NCBI RefSeq assembly: GCF_008831285.2
Contig: NC_045139.1
Location: forward strand, 21,558,412-21,622,411
DNA length: 64,000 nt
Reading direction: 5' to 3'
From: Nymphaea colorata
Taxonomy: Eukaryota > Streptophyta > Magnoliopsida > Nymphaeales > Nymphaeaceae
The notes below the pieces were generated by a model. The model was not told the DNA's origin. It did not search any database and saw only the letters and a list, made by a program, of their open reading frames with translations. Below are positions 11,101 through 25,400 of the stretch, piece after piece. The position numbers and the translations under genes were made by a program. How positions within the stretch are numbered: position 1 is the first letter of the stretch; every line of letters begins with the position of its first letter.

Positions 11101-13569
11101 CACCGAAGCTATAAAGAGAAATAGAGATAATCAACAAAAAGATACCTTGACCGCAAATCCATCCCACTACTCTGTCGCCGTAAGGTGCCTGCAATAGAAT
11201 GTGCCATTAGCTGAATGCTAAACACTGTAGGCATCTTTTGCTAATGGGGCATTAGCAATGTCATTTCGAAGACAAGCATTTTTTACTACTCGGGCATCAT
11301 AACTCAAACAGAATGAATTATCTCCATTGAAGGAACGTAGAGAACCGGCAGAGTGGTTCCTTGCTATCATAAATTACAAGGAAATATTTTCTAGGATTTT
11401 CCATTGTCTACCAAAGTACCTTTAAGCTCCTCACGTGGTGGGACGAGGGAAAAGGAACTCAAGAAGCTTGACATTCTTCCCAACGTTACCTCAGAGATTG
11501 ACCGCTTCAACGACTGCAGCCAGAGGATTAATTGTCATTGCACATAGTGGAGGGCATGGATTCGGGGTATGCGTGAAGCAGTTATTTTTACACCTTATGC
11601 CAAGCATGTAAAAGCATTGAAAGATTTAAAAAAATAAAAAAAGACACCTGAAGCATGCGATGAAATAAATACATGAATCGCTAAAGCCATGTCAATTCAG
11701 AGGGAAGAAAAGACCATACATCACTGCTACTGTCACTGCCAATACCACCGTTGCGGTTGCCATATTTGTTCTGCAGCTGAAGAGAACAAAACACGTTGTT
11801 GTCTCTGGTAAACTACTAGATATCAGAATCTTGAAAATGGTTCAGTTCTACCTTAAGTGAAAAGTCAGTTGCGTCAAGTAGCAAGAGCTTGGCCTCAAAA
11901 TAATGAGCTAAAGCCTTCGCAAGCATTTGTTGATAAAGTTCTGCAGCCAGGGGAAACTTTTGTCTAAAATAAGAACACAACATCAAAACTAAAATGTAAA
12001 CAAGGGAAGGAACGGAGCTTCACATGACCCACCGGCAGGGCCGGACAGCAAAATGGCCCGACTTGCGGGAGAAAGATTTCTGGTATGTTTGGAAAAATCA
12101 GCTTGTTTTAGATGAACGTATGCGGCACTTGTCAACAATACCCTGGTCTGCTCACTGTTGGCATTGTAAACAAAGGTCAATAATATTGGTTGTTCAATCA
12201 ACCAGTGCGCACAAGTGATATTTGATTAAGCACACAACCACATGAACCTCAAGAATATGAAAAAACATGTGCAACTTTTACATGCATATCACAAAGTAAA
12301 ATCTGATAAAGCCAGAAAAATACACCTGAACTATAACAAATTAAATTTGTTCTCTTCTTAAACGTCTATGAGACCTTCTGATCTACAGGATATCACGTAT
12401 ACAACTGCAAATTAAATAAAAACCTTGACGATATATGTCAAGACGACTCAAGAGGTTATAGGCTGACTGCACGGTGATCTTCAAACACTGACCACCTAAA
12501 GGACGAGACTACACAACGAGATAAAAGTACGATCGCGCTCCTCTGTCGAGGGTAATCCCCGTTAGGTTCCACCAACTCTCCACGATAAAGACTTGTCCTA
12601 TTTGCATCACTATCTTAATTAGTTGTGTATAGCCACAGGATCACCATCGAGCTGTCATTTGATCCGCATGACCTAGCATACCAATTACCAGGCATGGAGC
12701 ACAGAGCGGGAGCCAGAAATCGAGAAGGACAACTCGATCCAGTCCTAGGAACCATGAAATAAAGAGTAGATAAGTATAGAATGTCGGCTATATCCTGGTA
12801 TTCAGAGAAGAAGGGAGGAAAAAAAAAAGAAGCTTCCTTCGGAACGTATTTCAGCCATATTGTGGACTTCATTAAAAGAAAAGTCCTGTTTTCAGATTAG
12901 AATAGCATGAGGCCAGAATGTCTAAATCGTCAGAATCAGAATACTGTACTAATAATTTAGGAAAGTATTTACTAGAGCATCACACTTGGCTGTTATAGGG
13001 CAAATAAAATAGAAAACAATGGCCAAAAAGAAATTGCCCTTTAGGTTGCATATGATCGACAACTGCATGAGCATTGCACGCTAAAAACCATGAACTTACG
13101 GTCTGATGAAGTCGGACCTTAATCCATCGATAATAAAAAACAACCTAAAGTTGGCGGTTTAATGATTTCAACTGTTTTTGACATGCGACTGCTGAATGGT
13201 AGGCCCTCCATTGATTATTTCAACTTATTTACCGGAGCGGAACTACAACGACTAACAGCACCTGATGTCTAGAAATCGATTGTTGAAAGGTACAAGATAA
13301 AAAAAACAACATGCTGTTACGGTACCAGATAATCAGCGAAACAAGAGGGAGACTGCTTACTTGAGAAAGTAGGGGAACTCATCGAACGTGACGTTGCTTT
13401 CTTTCCCGTCAACAATCTGCCGATGCAACTCCTGCTCAATCCGCTCAGAGTTGGTGGCCGAGGACGACGACGTCCACTTCCCTACCTTCGGTCCGGACGC
13501 CAGACCCAGACCCACACCAACTCCGATTCCGACGCCCAAAGCGGACATGAGAATGCGTTTCTGCTCCAT
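8122..13569 (-). CDS. DAA1-like: DAA1-type AAA ATPase (Msp1/katanin-clade), 16 coding exons, 837 aa
   Basis: Coding exons on the minus strand in order: 13569-13361, 12154-12033, 11940-11852, 11776-11720, 11513-11420, 11188-11146, 11056-10956, 10855-10791, 10578-10082, 9999-9912, 9838-9698, 9513-8945, 8850-8715, 8629-8567, 8479-8354, 8235-8122. They sum to 2514 nt in one frame, with GT-AG at every junction. The start MEQKR leads into a Gly/Val-rich hydrophobic segment (residues 6-26) that looks like a membrane anchor. A linker of about 480 residues follows, with [16 protein letters not shown] in its middle. The AAA module has Walker A GPPGTGKT (570-577), Walker B IIFVDE (625-630), sensor-1 N676 and RRFERR (687-692), and the protein ends [12 protein letters not shown]-terminus, AAA core and C-terminus all match the Arabidopsis At1g64110 (DAA1) / At4g28000 / At5g52882 group, which is of similar length. 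In this clade the ATPase ring unfolds or extracts client proteins, Msp1/ATAD1-like; the plant clients are not known to me. I chose CTGCAG as the start of exon 4 (acceptor TTCAG) because it keeps the family's SLK-x-Q spacing. The gene appears intact. It lacks an FHA domain, which separates it from the related At4g02480 group. Confidence 0.95.
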
Positions 13570-14260
13570 CGCCGTCCAAATCCCAAGCCTGCGACTTTCG
13601 CAACTTGACTTTCGGTCGCCCTATCATGCAAAGGGAACGCGATAATCCCCCAGACCGCCCGGATCTCACTCAGCGAACCAGAAAACCACCAGCCAGAAAT
13701 CAAGTTTAATCCCGATGTCCTCCTCCTTAATTCGAAAACGCTATAAAAATCGAACTTCTGACCGGGAGATCAAGAGTCGAAACCGAGACACTCAACGCGG
13801 AAGCGATCCAATGAAGCACAAGCACTGCATCTCAGCCAGAAAACCCGTTTCCTTGCTCGTCGTAACCAGAGTGCAATGAGAACAACGCAAAGTAAAACCT
13901 AGCCGACGAATTCCAAAGTTATTCTCGTCCTTACCTCTCGTAAACCAAACCACGATATACACGCGCCGATCCTATCGTCGACACCGTAAACCGACGACTC
14001 TAGACCAACTCGGAACTAGGAAAGGAAGGAAAAACAAAAGACAGGGAACAAAAAACCTTGGTGTATGAGATAAAAAAACAACCCCGAAACAAATGACAGA
14101 AGGAAGACGTGTAACAGAGAAGATCCCGAAACCAAGAAAAACTCGCGAATTCCCGGCAACACGTTTCGACTCGTTGCCTCTTTATCTCCCTCTCACACAC
14201 TCTCTCCAAATCCGGACAACGACAGAGTAATATCTCTCTCTCCCTTTCTTACACCGCTAG
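13570..14260 (-). promoter_or_regulatory. Probable 5' leader and promoter of the AAA ATPase gene
   Basis: Directly upstream of the start codon, the sequence is more GC-rich than the surrounding intergenic DNA. On the minus strand it contains GA-rich tracts near 14170-14250 (CT-rich on the plus strand), a common trait of plant core promoters and leaders. The short ORFs here overlap each other in several frames and look like shadows. I could not fix the transcription start or a TATA box, so the extent is an estimate from composition. Confidence 0.4.
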
Positions 14261-15139
14261 CGAGGGGCAAGGCCTTGCCCGTATTTCTAGGCGCCTGGAT
14301 GCCTTACCCACACACGGCGGGACGAGAAAGTAGGACGGCCTTTGACTTGCCGTCGCCTGCCGGAAGAACGCTGGGAGAACCGTCGTGGACCAGCATACGA
14401 GGTGGTTATGCAATACGGCGTCCTGGGGGTCGGTTTCCACTTTTCCCGCTTTTTCCAGGCGTGTCGTTCATTTCCGGACTGTCGCTCTCTTGATCTGCCG
14501 CTCTTCCGACGCTCGCAGTCTCGTCGTGGTCATTGTCCTAGAGAAAAGCAGCCGTCGATCTGCGACGTGCCCCTTCCGGATAACGGACTTGCTTTCTCTC
14601 TTGCATTATGCCATCTGGCTTGAGTCGTTATGCTTGATATTGCACTGCACTCGAAAAAGAAAGAAAAAATTTTATTTTATGAAACTTGCCTTTCAGCTAT
14701 AATCTTAAATACGCATTTCATCTCCCACATCATACGTACGTAACAAATACGAAATAACGGCTCAACTTTACTGTTACCTCTCAATTCTATTCTACGTATG
14801 ATTTTACGTGAAATTTATGTCACTAAAAACAGATGAAATTTGTATTTAGAACTATACAACCAGAAGTCGGGCCTCAATTTTGCAAGAGCAACGACACTTT
14901 GGACAAGCGATCTCGTGAGTAATAAGTTTTTTGTCATGCACGATCCCAGAATAATAACACGTAAACAATTGACAGGGCTGTGCTTTTATTCAATGATATA
15001 AAAATCAGATGTTGAACATAGTGACTTTTATTTTCTCAAATGTGTAGATTAATTTGAGTCGTTTGGACTCATTCATAATGTCAACAACTAGTTTAAGAGG
15101 TGCCAAATGGTAAAAAAAATATTGGCACCCAATTTTAAG

Positions 15140-15199
<60 letters not shown>

Positions 15200-16270
15200 G
15201 GCTGCTGAAACTGAAAGCGATATAAACCATTATCAAAGTAACACCAAACGCTGGTGCATCATAAACTGTCACTAATGTTCTTAGCTCAGTTGTTTTTAGT
15301 TACACACTTTTAATGGCATCAGGCAGATTTGAACTCATCTTTCTTTTTCTCTCTCCCTATCTCAAAATTTTCTTTATGGGCTCACTACGATAAAACAACA
15401 TAAGGCGGTCCATACGGGGGACAATTTGTACTCCATATCGGCGAGGAATGTCATGACAGATAAAAACTTTCTACGTAGTTAAACACCCTATGTGGGCACG
15501 TCCTTCGCGCTGCTGCAGCCATGTTGGATCTCTAAGGTCTGGATCCGCCCATGATGGGCAGAGTCTAGATTCAAACATTAAATGTCGTAATGCATCCTTA
15601 TGCACAAGCAAATAGTTGCTTCATGATTTCTCTTATGAACGGAAAGAAAATTCGCAAAGCAGAAAGGAAGTGTTAACGTAGGAAATGAATGAAGAATTTT
15701 AAGAGGTATTGAATGTGTAAGAACAGTGTATTCTCTGGTGCAGTGAGGATAGGGAACTGAGGTTCTCCTATGTGAGAAAGGAGTGCCCATGTCGAGCTAT
15801 AAAGCTGGAGCTAAAAATTTCTTAGTAAGAGGAATCAACAATTTGTGGCATTTATATGGAAACAAATAAAAAGTTAAGAAAGTGTAACATAGAATTAAAA
15901 CATTTCTTGAGCTGATGTGGGCAATTGCACGCACGGCCTAGGGGCAGAACCAATTTTGTTTTTTGAATAGAGCATTAAGTGTATGGTTAACAATTTTTCA
16001 ATTGACCATTAAATAATGACCCAAGGAACACCATATAACGGGACCCATGTTTACCCAAGTTTCAACACTGAATTAAAGTTTCAAAAAGTAGCTTCGTGGG
16101 AAATAGACCCACGAACCTCTGCCACTGGCTAAGACCATTCATACAGGATGCTATATTTTTTTTTAGGTGTAAACAGATGATTATGAGTGGGAGGTTGAGG
16201 ATGGTTATAGAGACCTCCCTTCCCTCTATTGTTAAAAGCAGGGCCGATGGAAGGCGGTAATAGCCTAACG
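14261..16270. other. Intergenic stretch with one (CA/TA) microsatellite
   Basis: The first 380 bases are GC-richer, with overlapping plus-strand ORFs of no recognisable family; they may belong to the divergent side of the promoter region. From about 14640 the DNA is AT-rich with stops in all frames. A (CA)5 run followed by (TA)n occupies 15141-15196. Nothing coding was recognised. Confidence 0.5.
15151..15196. repeat. (TA)n microsatellite
   Basis: An uninterrupted TA dinucleotide run of 46 bases, preceded by a (CA)5 run. Confidence 0.95.
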
Positions 16271-16530
16271 TGTTTTTATAACAACCTGACCCATTCCTGG
16301 GCTCGGGCCCCTGGTTCGGTGGTTCGCAATCTGCCCCCTAGCAGTTTCGCCTCCAATCCTAAAAAAGATAAGAACCAAGACAATTATCTCATTAATGGCC
16401 TCCCTTTATAAGCCATTGAAGATCCCTCACGATCTTCAATACGGGACTAAACTTCTGGAGTGTTACAATCCACCCCCCTTAAGGCACACGCGTTCGTGCG
16501 TGTAGGACCCCAGGTCCGAGTGTTGAACCG

Positions 16531-16542
16531 GCTCTGATACCA
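16531..16542 (-). other. Primer-binding site of the TRIM (tRNA-iMet type)
   Basis: Minus-strand TGGTATCAGAGC, one base from the end of the 5' LTR remnant, is the standard plant initiator-methionine tRNA primer-binding sequence. Confidence 0.9.
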
Positions 16543-16543
16543 C

Positions 16544-16703
16544 TATAACAACTTGACTCACTCCTGGGCTCGGGCCCCTGGTCTGGCGGGTCTCAACCCA
16601 CCCCCTAACAGTTTCGGTTCCAACCCTGAAAAGACTATAGGGGGCGGGTTGGGATCCGCCAAACCAGGGGCCCGATCCCAGGAGTGGGTCGGGTTGTTAT
16701 AAC
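16544..16703. repeat. Long imperfect inverted repeat formed from two LTR ends
   Basis: The arm at 16544-16606 (TATAACAACTTGACTCACTC...) and the arm at 16637-16703 (ending GGTCGGGTTGTTATAAC) are reverse complements with scattered mismatches and a spacer of about 30 bases. Both derive from the U5 end of the TRIM LTR, including the palindromic core GGGCTCGGGCCC. Confidence 0.9.
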
Positions 16704-16769
16704 TTTTCCCCATTTGTTTTGGCTAAGGGTGGACCCCAATCTGTTATACAGTTTATTTTCTTTCTTTTA

Positions 16770-17091
16770 GTTTGCATTTGATAACCTTGGATCTAAGATC
16801 CGAAGTAGGATTTGCTGTACATGTAAATCTGAAGTTTATCGAACTGTAGATTTAAGAACCGTAGATTTCAGATCAGTGAGAATGCTGAAATCTATGGATC
16901 TCATGGGGAGGCTGACTTCAAGTGTGGATTTCAGATCCACACATAAAGGTAAAGATGGGAGGAGAGAGAGAAGGCTGAGGAAGTGAATCAAAAATGGGCT
17001 TTTCAAACCTAAGATTTTAAAACCTCAAGTCTCAGACCCGAGGCTATAAAATCTGCCCTGGATCTGAGATTCAAGGTAATCAAACGCAACC
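16770..17091. mobile_element. Tourist-like (PIF/Harbinger) MITE, 322 bp
   Basis: The ends GTTTGCATTTGATAACCTTG and, reversed, GGTTGCGTTTGATTACCTTG form an imperfect terminal inverted repeat of about 30 bp that continues into GGATCTAAGATCC / GGATCTCAGATCC. TTA flanks both sides (16767-16769 and 17092-17094), the 3-bp target duplication of PIF/Harbinger elements. The interior has many GATCT/AGATC words that can self-pair. There is no coding capacity. Confidence 0.8.
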
Positions 17092-17352
17092 TTAAATATT
17101 ATATATAAATATGTTTCCTATGGTTTATTCTATTGTGTTTTCAAATTCATGATACATAACACGTAGTGATTGCTCTACCCAAATAATTATAAGTCTTAAT
17201 ATGCTTTTATGTTTAGTGAGGCGTTTTTTTTCCCCCCATCAGTTTACACGTCTGAAACTCGGTTGTAATCTGAATATGTTATTAGATCCGGTTGCATTTA
17301 TATATAAGTCTGATGATGAAGATCATTGTTTAATTTTTTTCTTATTTCCGAT

Positions 17353-17620
17353 TTGTGTAATGCTTAATAGTATTAGTTCAGTTCTTTTTCAAATTTCATA
17401 CCTGAGTTATGATTAGAAGTATTAGTTCGAATGTTATTAGTTTCAAATATGAGTCTTGCGTAATAGTATTAGTTTTCTTTTTTTTTTCAAATTTCAGATC
17501 GGAGTTATGATTAGAAGTATTAGTTATATTGTTCTTGGTTTCATATCTAAGTCTTGCATAATAGTATTAATTCTGTTTTTTCTTTTCATATTTGATACCT
17601 GAGTCATGCAAAATAATATG
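17353..17620. repeat. Tandem repeat, period about 97 bp, nearly 3 copies
   Basis: The phrase TAATAGTATTAGTT recurs at 17365, 17461 and 17559 in slightly varied form. Between copies, the words CAAATTTCA, GAGTTATGATTAGAAGTATTAG and TTTCATATCTAAGTCTTGC recur in the same order. No coding signal is seen, and the array lies just outside the MITE. Confidence 0.85.
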
Positions 17621-17816
17621 AATTTTTAACAATTTTTTTGCTGGATCCATATGACGGTTCACATTTTTTTTAAGTTGAAGAGTTCGAAAATATTGATCTG
17701 ATCCAGTTGTATCTTATGCATGTACCAAACCTACTTTGGTTTTATTGTGTTGTATAGCGATACTTTTATTCATGTGGAATATAATATAATTATAAATTCC
17801 ATCATGAACTTGGCAT

Positions 17817-17818
<2 letters not shown>

Positions 17819-17880
<62 letters not shown>
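17819..17880. repeat. (AT)n microsatellite
   Basis: Pure AT dinucleotide run of 62 bases. Reading through it produces a spurious poly(Ile-Tyr) ORF. Confidence 0.95.
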
Positions 17881-17883
<3 letters not shown>

Positions 17884-19060
17884 TCATGAACATTTATGGT
17901 TTTACGTTCAGATCTCAATTCTAGTTTTGAGATCTACTTCGTTCGTTTGGATGAGTTTGAAAATGCTATATAAATTTTGAATGTGATCCATGATGGTCAG
18001 TGTAGGTCCCTATCTGATTCATATTAATGCATATGCCCTAGCGACCATGTCAAGCCCCATGGATGCAAAGCAATCTGTTGCCACTGTTAGTAATGATCCG
18101 GATTCTATTGGCATCTGTGCAGTCAGTGGATGGTATAGTGGATCGAACTGAGGTTCATAATTGTAAAGATGACCCTAGAGTACATATGGAGGAATGACTT
18201 CATGAAATAAAAAATGTGTTTCACATACTTGGTCTATAGACATATTGCATCATAGACTATGGATGATTGTGGATGGATTTGGAATCCATCTATGGACTTT
18301 AGAAGTAGGTAGAACGATAGTATGCTCCCTTCCCAATGAAGAATAGAAGAATCTAGAGAAGAATGCCTGAAGAGATACAACATTGCCCTAACTTTTAGAA
18401 ACATGGTGATAGACCCTGAGTTTGAGGTGGAACTTTGAATGAAGCACGACTTTTGGTGAGCTCGTGCTCAAGAGGACCGCATGGATTTCTCCATTCTTTG
18501 TAGTGGAATGGTGTAATGCTTGCATCCAAGGGATGAGGGGGCAGTACTGTTGAAATAATAAGTGAATGAACTTCATAGTCTTCTTCATTGTGGAAGTGTT
18601 TTCAATTATAGGGAAGAATTTCTTGGTCACGACTTTGTTGAGCTGTACAATTAGTCTTTGCACATAGTCACAATAGATTAATTTCTTGTTTATGGATAAT
18701 GCTGTTTTCTTTATTTTGTATGAACAATATGGTAAACTTTTTTGTTGTTTAATACTAGACAAGTTTTTTTTATTATATATGGCCAATTCTATAATGCTGG
18801 TCTAATTTGGTAATTATTGTGAAGATTGTGTGTGATTTGTATGTATTCTGGTAGATCATAAAATTGAAGAGGACAAACTAGTTATATAGTTTAGACTACT
18901 ATGATAGTGGGAGTTGATTTTGAACTTAGTAACATTTTGATTATATTGTACCACTAGCTATGGTACCTTAATTATTTATAGATGTGCAATGAGTTTTGTT
19001 TTGCATGCATTAGCGGTACACAATTAAATAATTATAATGATTGTGTCCCTTCCGATTGAC
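17881..19060. other. AT-rich stretch without recognised genes
   Basis: I see no supported coding feature. A 132-codon minus-strand ORF (18388-18786) has a composition typical of random AT-rich sequence and no family resemblance. The 3' end of this stretch may belong to the copia element that follows, whose left boundary I could not find. Confidence 0.4.
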
Positions 19061-21889
19061 TTAGAATATGTCAAGCAAGTGGATCTTATATTTGGCCTGC
19101 TTGAAAAAGTTGATTAAGGATAACATGATATATGTAATAGGAAATTACAATTTGCTTTAGAAAGTTGAATATTTTGATGCATTGAACCATAACATAACTA
19201 GATTAGAGCCAAATAGTATGCAAATCAAAAGGACTCTGAAGCCTATGATGCATGGAAATGAAAAAATGGCAAGAGTCACGATGTTGTGCTCGATACAAAA
19301 TGACAACATGTGTCTGTTTGAACAACACACTACTACCCAACAATTGCGGCTAGCCCTCAAGGGCAAGTTTAAAGGAGCATCAACCACTAAGTTGAGAAAG
19401 TTTACTATCAAATTCAACTCATATTGTAAACAAAACCAACATACTATGAGTCAACATCCCAGGGAGATGGCAAATATGATAAGAGAGCTGAAGTCTACAG
19501 AATATACCCTTACTGATAAACAAGAAATCCACGCGGTGATAAAATCATTGCCGAATAATATAGAGTATGAAAATTAGTATAATACATAATGAGAACATCA
19601 AAACTTTTGATGACATATCTCAACACCTTAATATAGAGTATGAATGCTTAGAAGCTGCCAAGTGAGTGGTAAGGCCTTCATTGCTGAAAGTGTCAAGAAT
19701 GCTCTCAGTCATAAGAGGAAAATGGGTGATGGTTCTAAGTAGTTCAAGAATAAACAAAGGAAAGATCAAGGAAATAAAAACAAGAATGTAACAACAATAC
19801 TATGTGAAGCATGGTGGAAAGAAGGACAAGAATAAGTTAAAGTGCTTTGACTTTGGGAAGCTTGGTCATTTTGTTTTGAGTATAGTGAACCAAATAATGT
19901 GCACACCTCTAGACTTTATATCATTATTCTTTTGTTTCAAGTTGTGCTCTAATTATGGAATCTCATTGTTTGTGGATTGTAAACTCATGAGTGACATATC
20001 ATATAATGAATAATTATAGTGCATTTATCAAATACCAGAAGTTCCTAGTCAGGAAAAGTAGTTATTCATAGGGAATAATAGTCATGTAGAAGATGTGTGC
20101 AAATTTATTTTCGCGAGTGGATGAAAACTACTATTGCTTGATGTGTTGTATATCCCATATTTCTTTATGAAATCTAGTTTCTACTTTAACTTTCTTGATG
20201 TTCAGCTATGGACTTACTATTAAAGACAATTTTGTTATGATATTGTTTAACTTTTCAACTTTATGTTCTAGTGTGTTAATAAGTGGTTTTTAACTATTGT
20301 TTGTAATATTTATTATGCGAGTCATTAGTGCTTTAATGTATATATAATTGTGGATGTCCACGTGGCATACTTGCCCGGGGCACATTGGTCAAAAAAGATT
20401 AAATAAATTTACTTGTGAAAGGTTATTAGGATCACTTACAAATACTGACATGCATGTCTGTGAGTACAATTTATCTAGCAAAGCAATTCAAAGACTATTT
20501 GGCAAAGTTGTCAAGGCTTTTGTTCTATCACAATAATGCATTGACATATTTGAACCCATGAGTGTAACATCGAAATATGGGGCATCATACTTCATTATTT
20601 TTTAATGCATACAATCAATTCGATTATGCATATACCATAAGTATGAGGTGTTAAATTGTTTCAAACACCTCATGAATGTGATTGAGAACCAACTTGATAA
20701 AAAAATCAAAGTCTTTGAATATATCATGATAGAAAATACTACTTATTCAAACAATTCAAGGAAATGTAGAATAAAAATGCATAGATAAAAAATTGACCAC
20801 ACATCATACACATCAACTGAATAGTGTTGTTAAGAGAATGAATCAAACATTGATAGATATGGTCAGGTCTATAATGGTGCAAGTGCAGTTACCAATTTCC
20901 TTTTGGGGTGATTGCTTGCTGACTGTAACATGCATTATTAACAATATATTCATAAAATCAGTTTCGTCAACCTTGTATGAATTATGAACAGTAGCAATTT
21001 GAGGACGTGAGCATATGCACATATGTTCACGATCATTCTTACTAATATGGTAAACTAGGACAAAGGAAAAAAAAGTATTTTTATATGATACTGTGAACAT
21101 TTCAAGGATTATGTATTCTTAGAAGAAATTATGGACGAAAATAAGACTGAAATAGATTATTGTGATGCTACATTTTTCGAAGCTGATTTCTCCAAAAAAA
21201 AGGGACATCAAGAGAGAGAAAGATGTTGAACTATATGAGTGCAAGAACATGCAAAGGAAAAAGTTGAAGATATTGAAGGAGAAGATGCATTGTCTTAGCT
21301 GGGTATAGTGGGATTGAACAACATGTGAGTCAGAATCTAAATATGGTACCTCGTTTAGGTATGAGGAAAAGGCTAGCATGTTGCAAATTTGAAATAGAAG
21401 GTTATGTAATGATGGTAGTACCTGACGATATTAACGTTCTAAAATTTGTTAATGATGTTATCTCTTGTTCAAAAAAGGAAAAATGAAAGAAAACAATGAA
21501 AGAAAAGATGAGATGCATAAGCATGAACAATGTTTGGGAACATCTTGATCTTTGTCAAGGAAAGGAGGCCATTGAGAATAAATGGGTTCTAACGTCAAAA
21601 GAAAAGAAAAGGATCCACTGAGAGATTTCAAGTCCAACTTATTGCAAAAGAATATACACAAAAGGAAGACATTGATTATGATGAGGTACACTCTTTAGTT
21701 ATTAGAACATCATATGTTCATTTTATTCTTGCTTATATTTCATATATGAACCTGCATTGGATGGTTATCAAGACAACATTCTTGATCAAAGAAGTGGATG
21801 ATGAAATTCACATCGAACACTTGAAGAATGTGTAGTAAAAGCTTTGAGCATAAAGTTTGCAGGCTGAAAAGGCCTATTTATAGACTTAA

Positions 21890-21890
<1 letters not shown>
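19060..21890 (+). pseudogene. Decayed Ty1/copia retrotransposon, 5' portion (gag to reverse transcriptase)
   Basis: Fragments in plus-strand order match a copia polyprotein. Gag has ARVTMLCSIQNDNMCLFE and MANMIRELKSTEYTLTDKQ (19275-19540), then HNENIKTFDDISQHL near 19590. A knuckle remnant KCFDFGKLGHF lies near 19840. The GAG-pre-integrase region has WHTCPGHIGQKRLNKFT near 20365. Integrase has LPISFWGDCLLT near 20890. The reverse-transcriptase start has ENKWVLTSKEKK near 21575 and DIDYDEVHS near 21670, then HWMVIKTTFLIKEVDDEIHI near 21755. Stops and frameshifts are frequent. The aspartic protease region is not clearly visible. No LTRs were found. The later part of pol seems to lie at 25257-25400. 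Confidence 0.85.
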
Positions 21891-25256
<3,366 letters not shown>

Positions 25257-25400
25257 GGGGAAAAAGTCACTAAGTTATACTTCTACACAATGGTGGCTGA
25301 TCTGCTTACTAAGCTGATAATCGTTAAAGGATTTAAAAAACATGTAATGTCTATAGTACTTAATAGAATACAATTTTTCTTTGAAGTATAGAAATCTCAT
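25257..25400 (+). pseudogene. Ty1/copia polyprotein C-terminal fragment (end of RNase H)
   Basis: The plus strand encodes MVADLLTKLIIVKGFKKHVM in one short stretch. This is the conserved last part of copia RNase H, typically MVADPLTKPI...FKxHVxxMGL. The same signature occurs on the minus strand at 39124-39345, so both belong to similar copia families. It is probably the 3' part of the element at 19060-21890. Confidence 0.75.

Larger units (their letters stand above)
16278..16703 (-). mobile_element. TRIM (miniature LTR retrotransposon) with a palindromic 5' LTR remnant
   Basis: On the minus strand, a 5' LTR remnant (16606-16544) ends in ...GTTGTTATA. One base later comes TGGTATCAGAGC (16542-16531), a primer-binding site complementary to initiator methionine tRNA. 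The internal region is only about 75 bp. A purine tract ending AAGGGGGGTGGAT (16482-16468) then abuts the 3' LTR, which starts TGTAACACTCC at 16467 and ends ...GGTTGTTATA near 16278. The 3' LTR has a TATA-like GGCTTATAAAGG. This PBS-short internal-PPT layout without coding capacity defines a TRIM. The outer part of the 5' LTR is missing; an inverted copy of its end (16637-16703) sits there instead and makes a long hairpin. Confidence 0.85.

Noticed and set aside
13388-13703. Several overlapping ORFs on both strands
   Set aside because: They overlap the first coding exon and leader of the AAA ATPase gene; only the minus-strand MEQKR frame joins the downstream exons.
14275-14702. Three overlapping plus-strand ORFs upstream of the ATPase gene
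   Set aside because: They sit in a GC-richer promoter-like area in three frames at once, with no family signature or splice continuation.
18388-18786. 132-codon minus-strand ORF
   Set aside because: Lys/Ser-rich composition is typical of random AT-rich DNA, and I see no motif or neighbour to support it.
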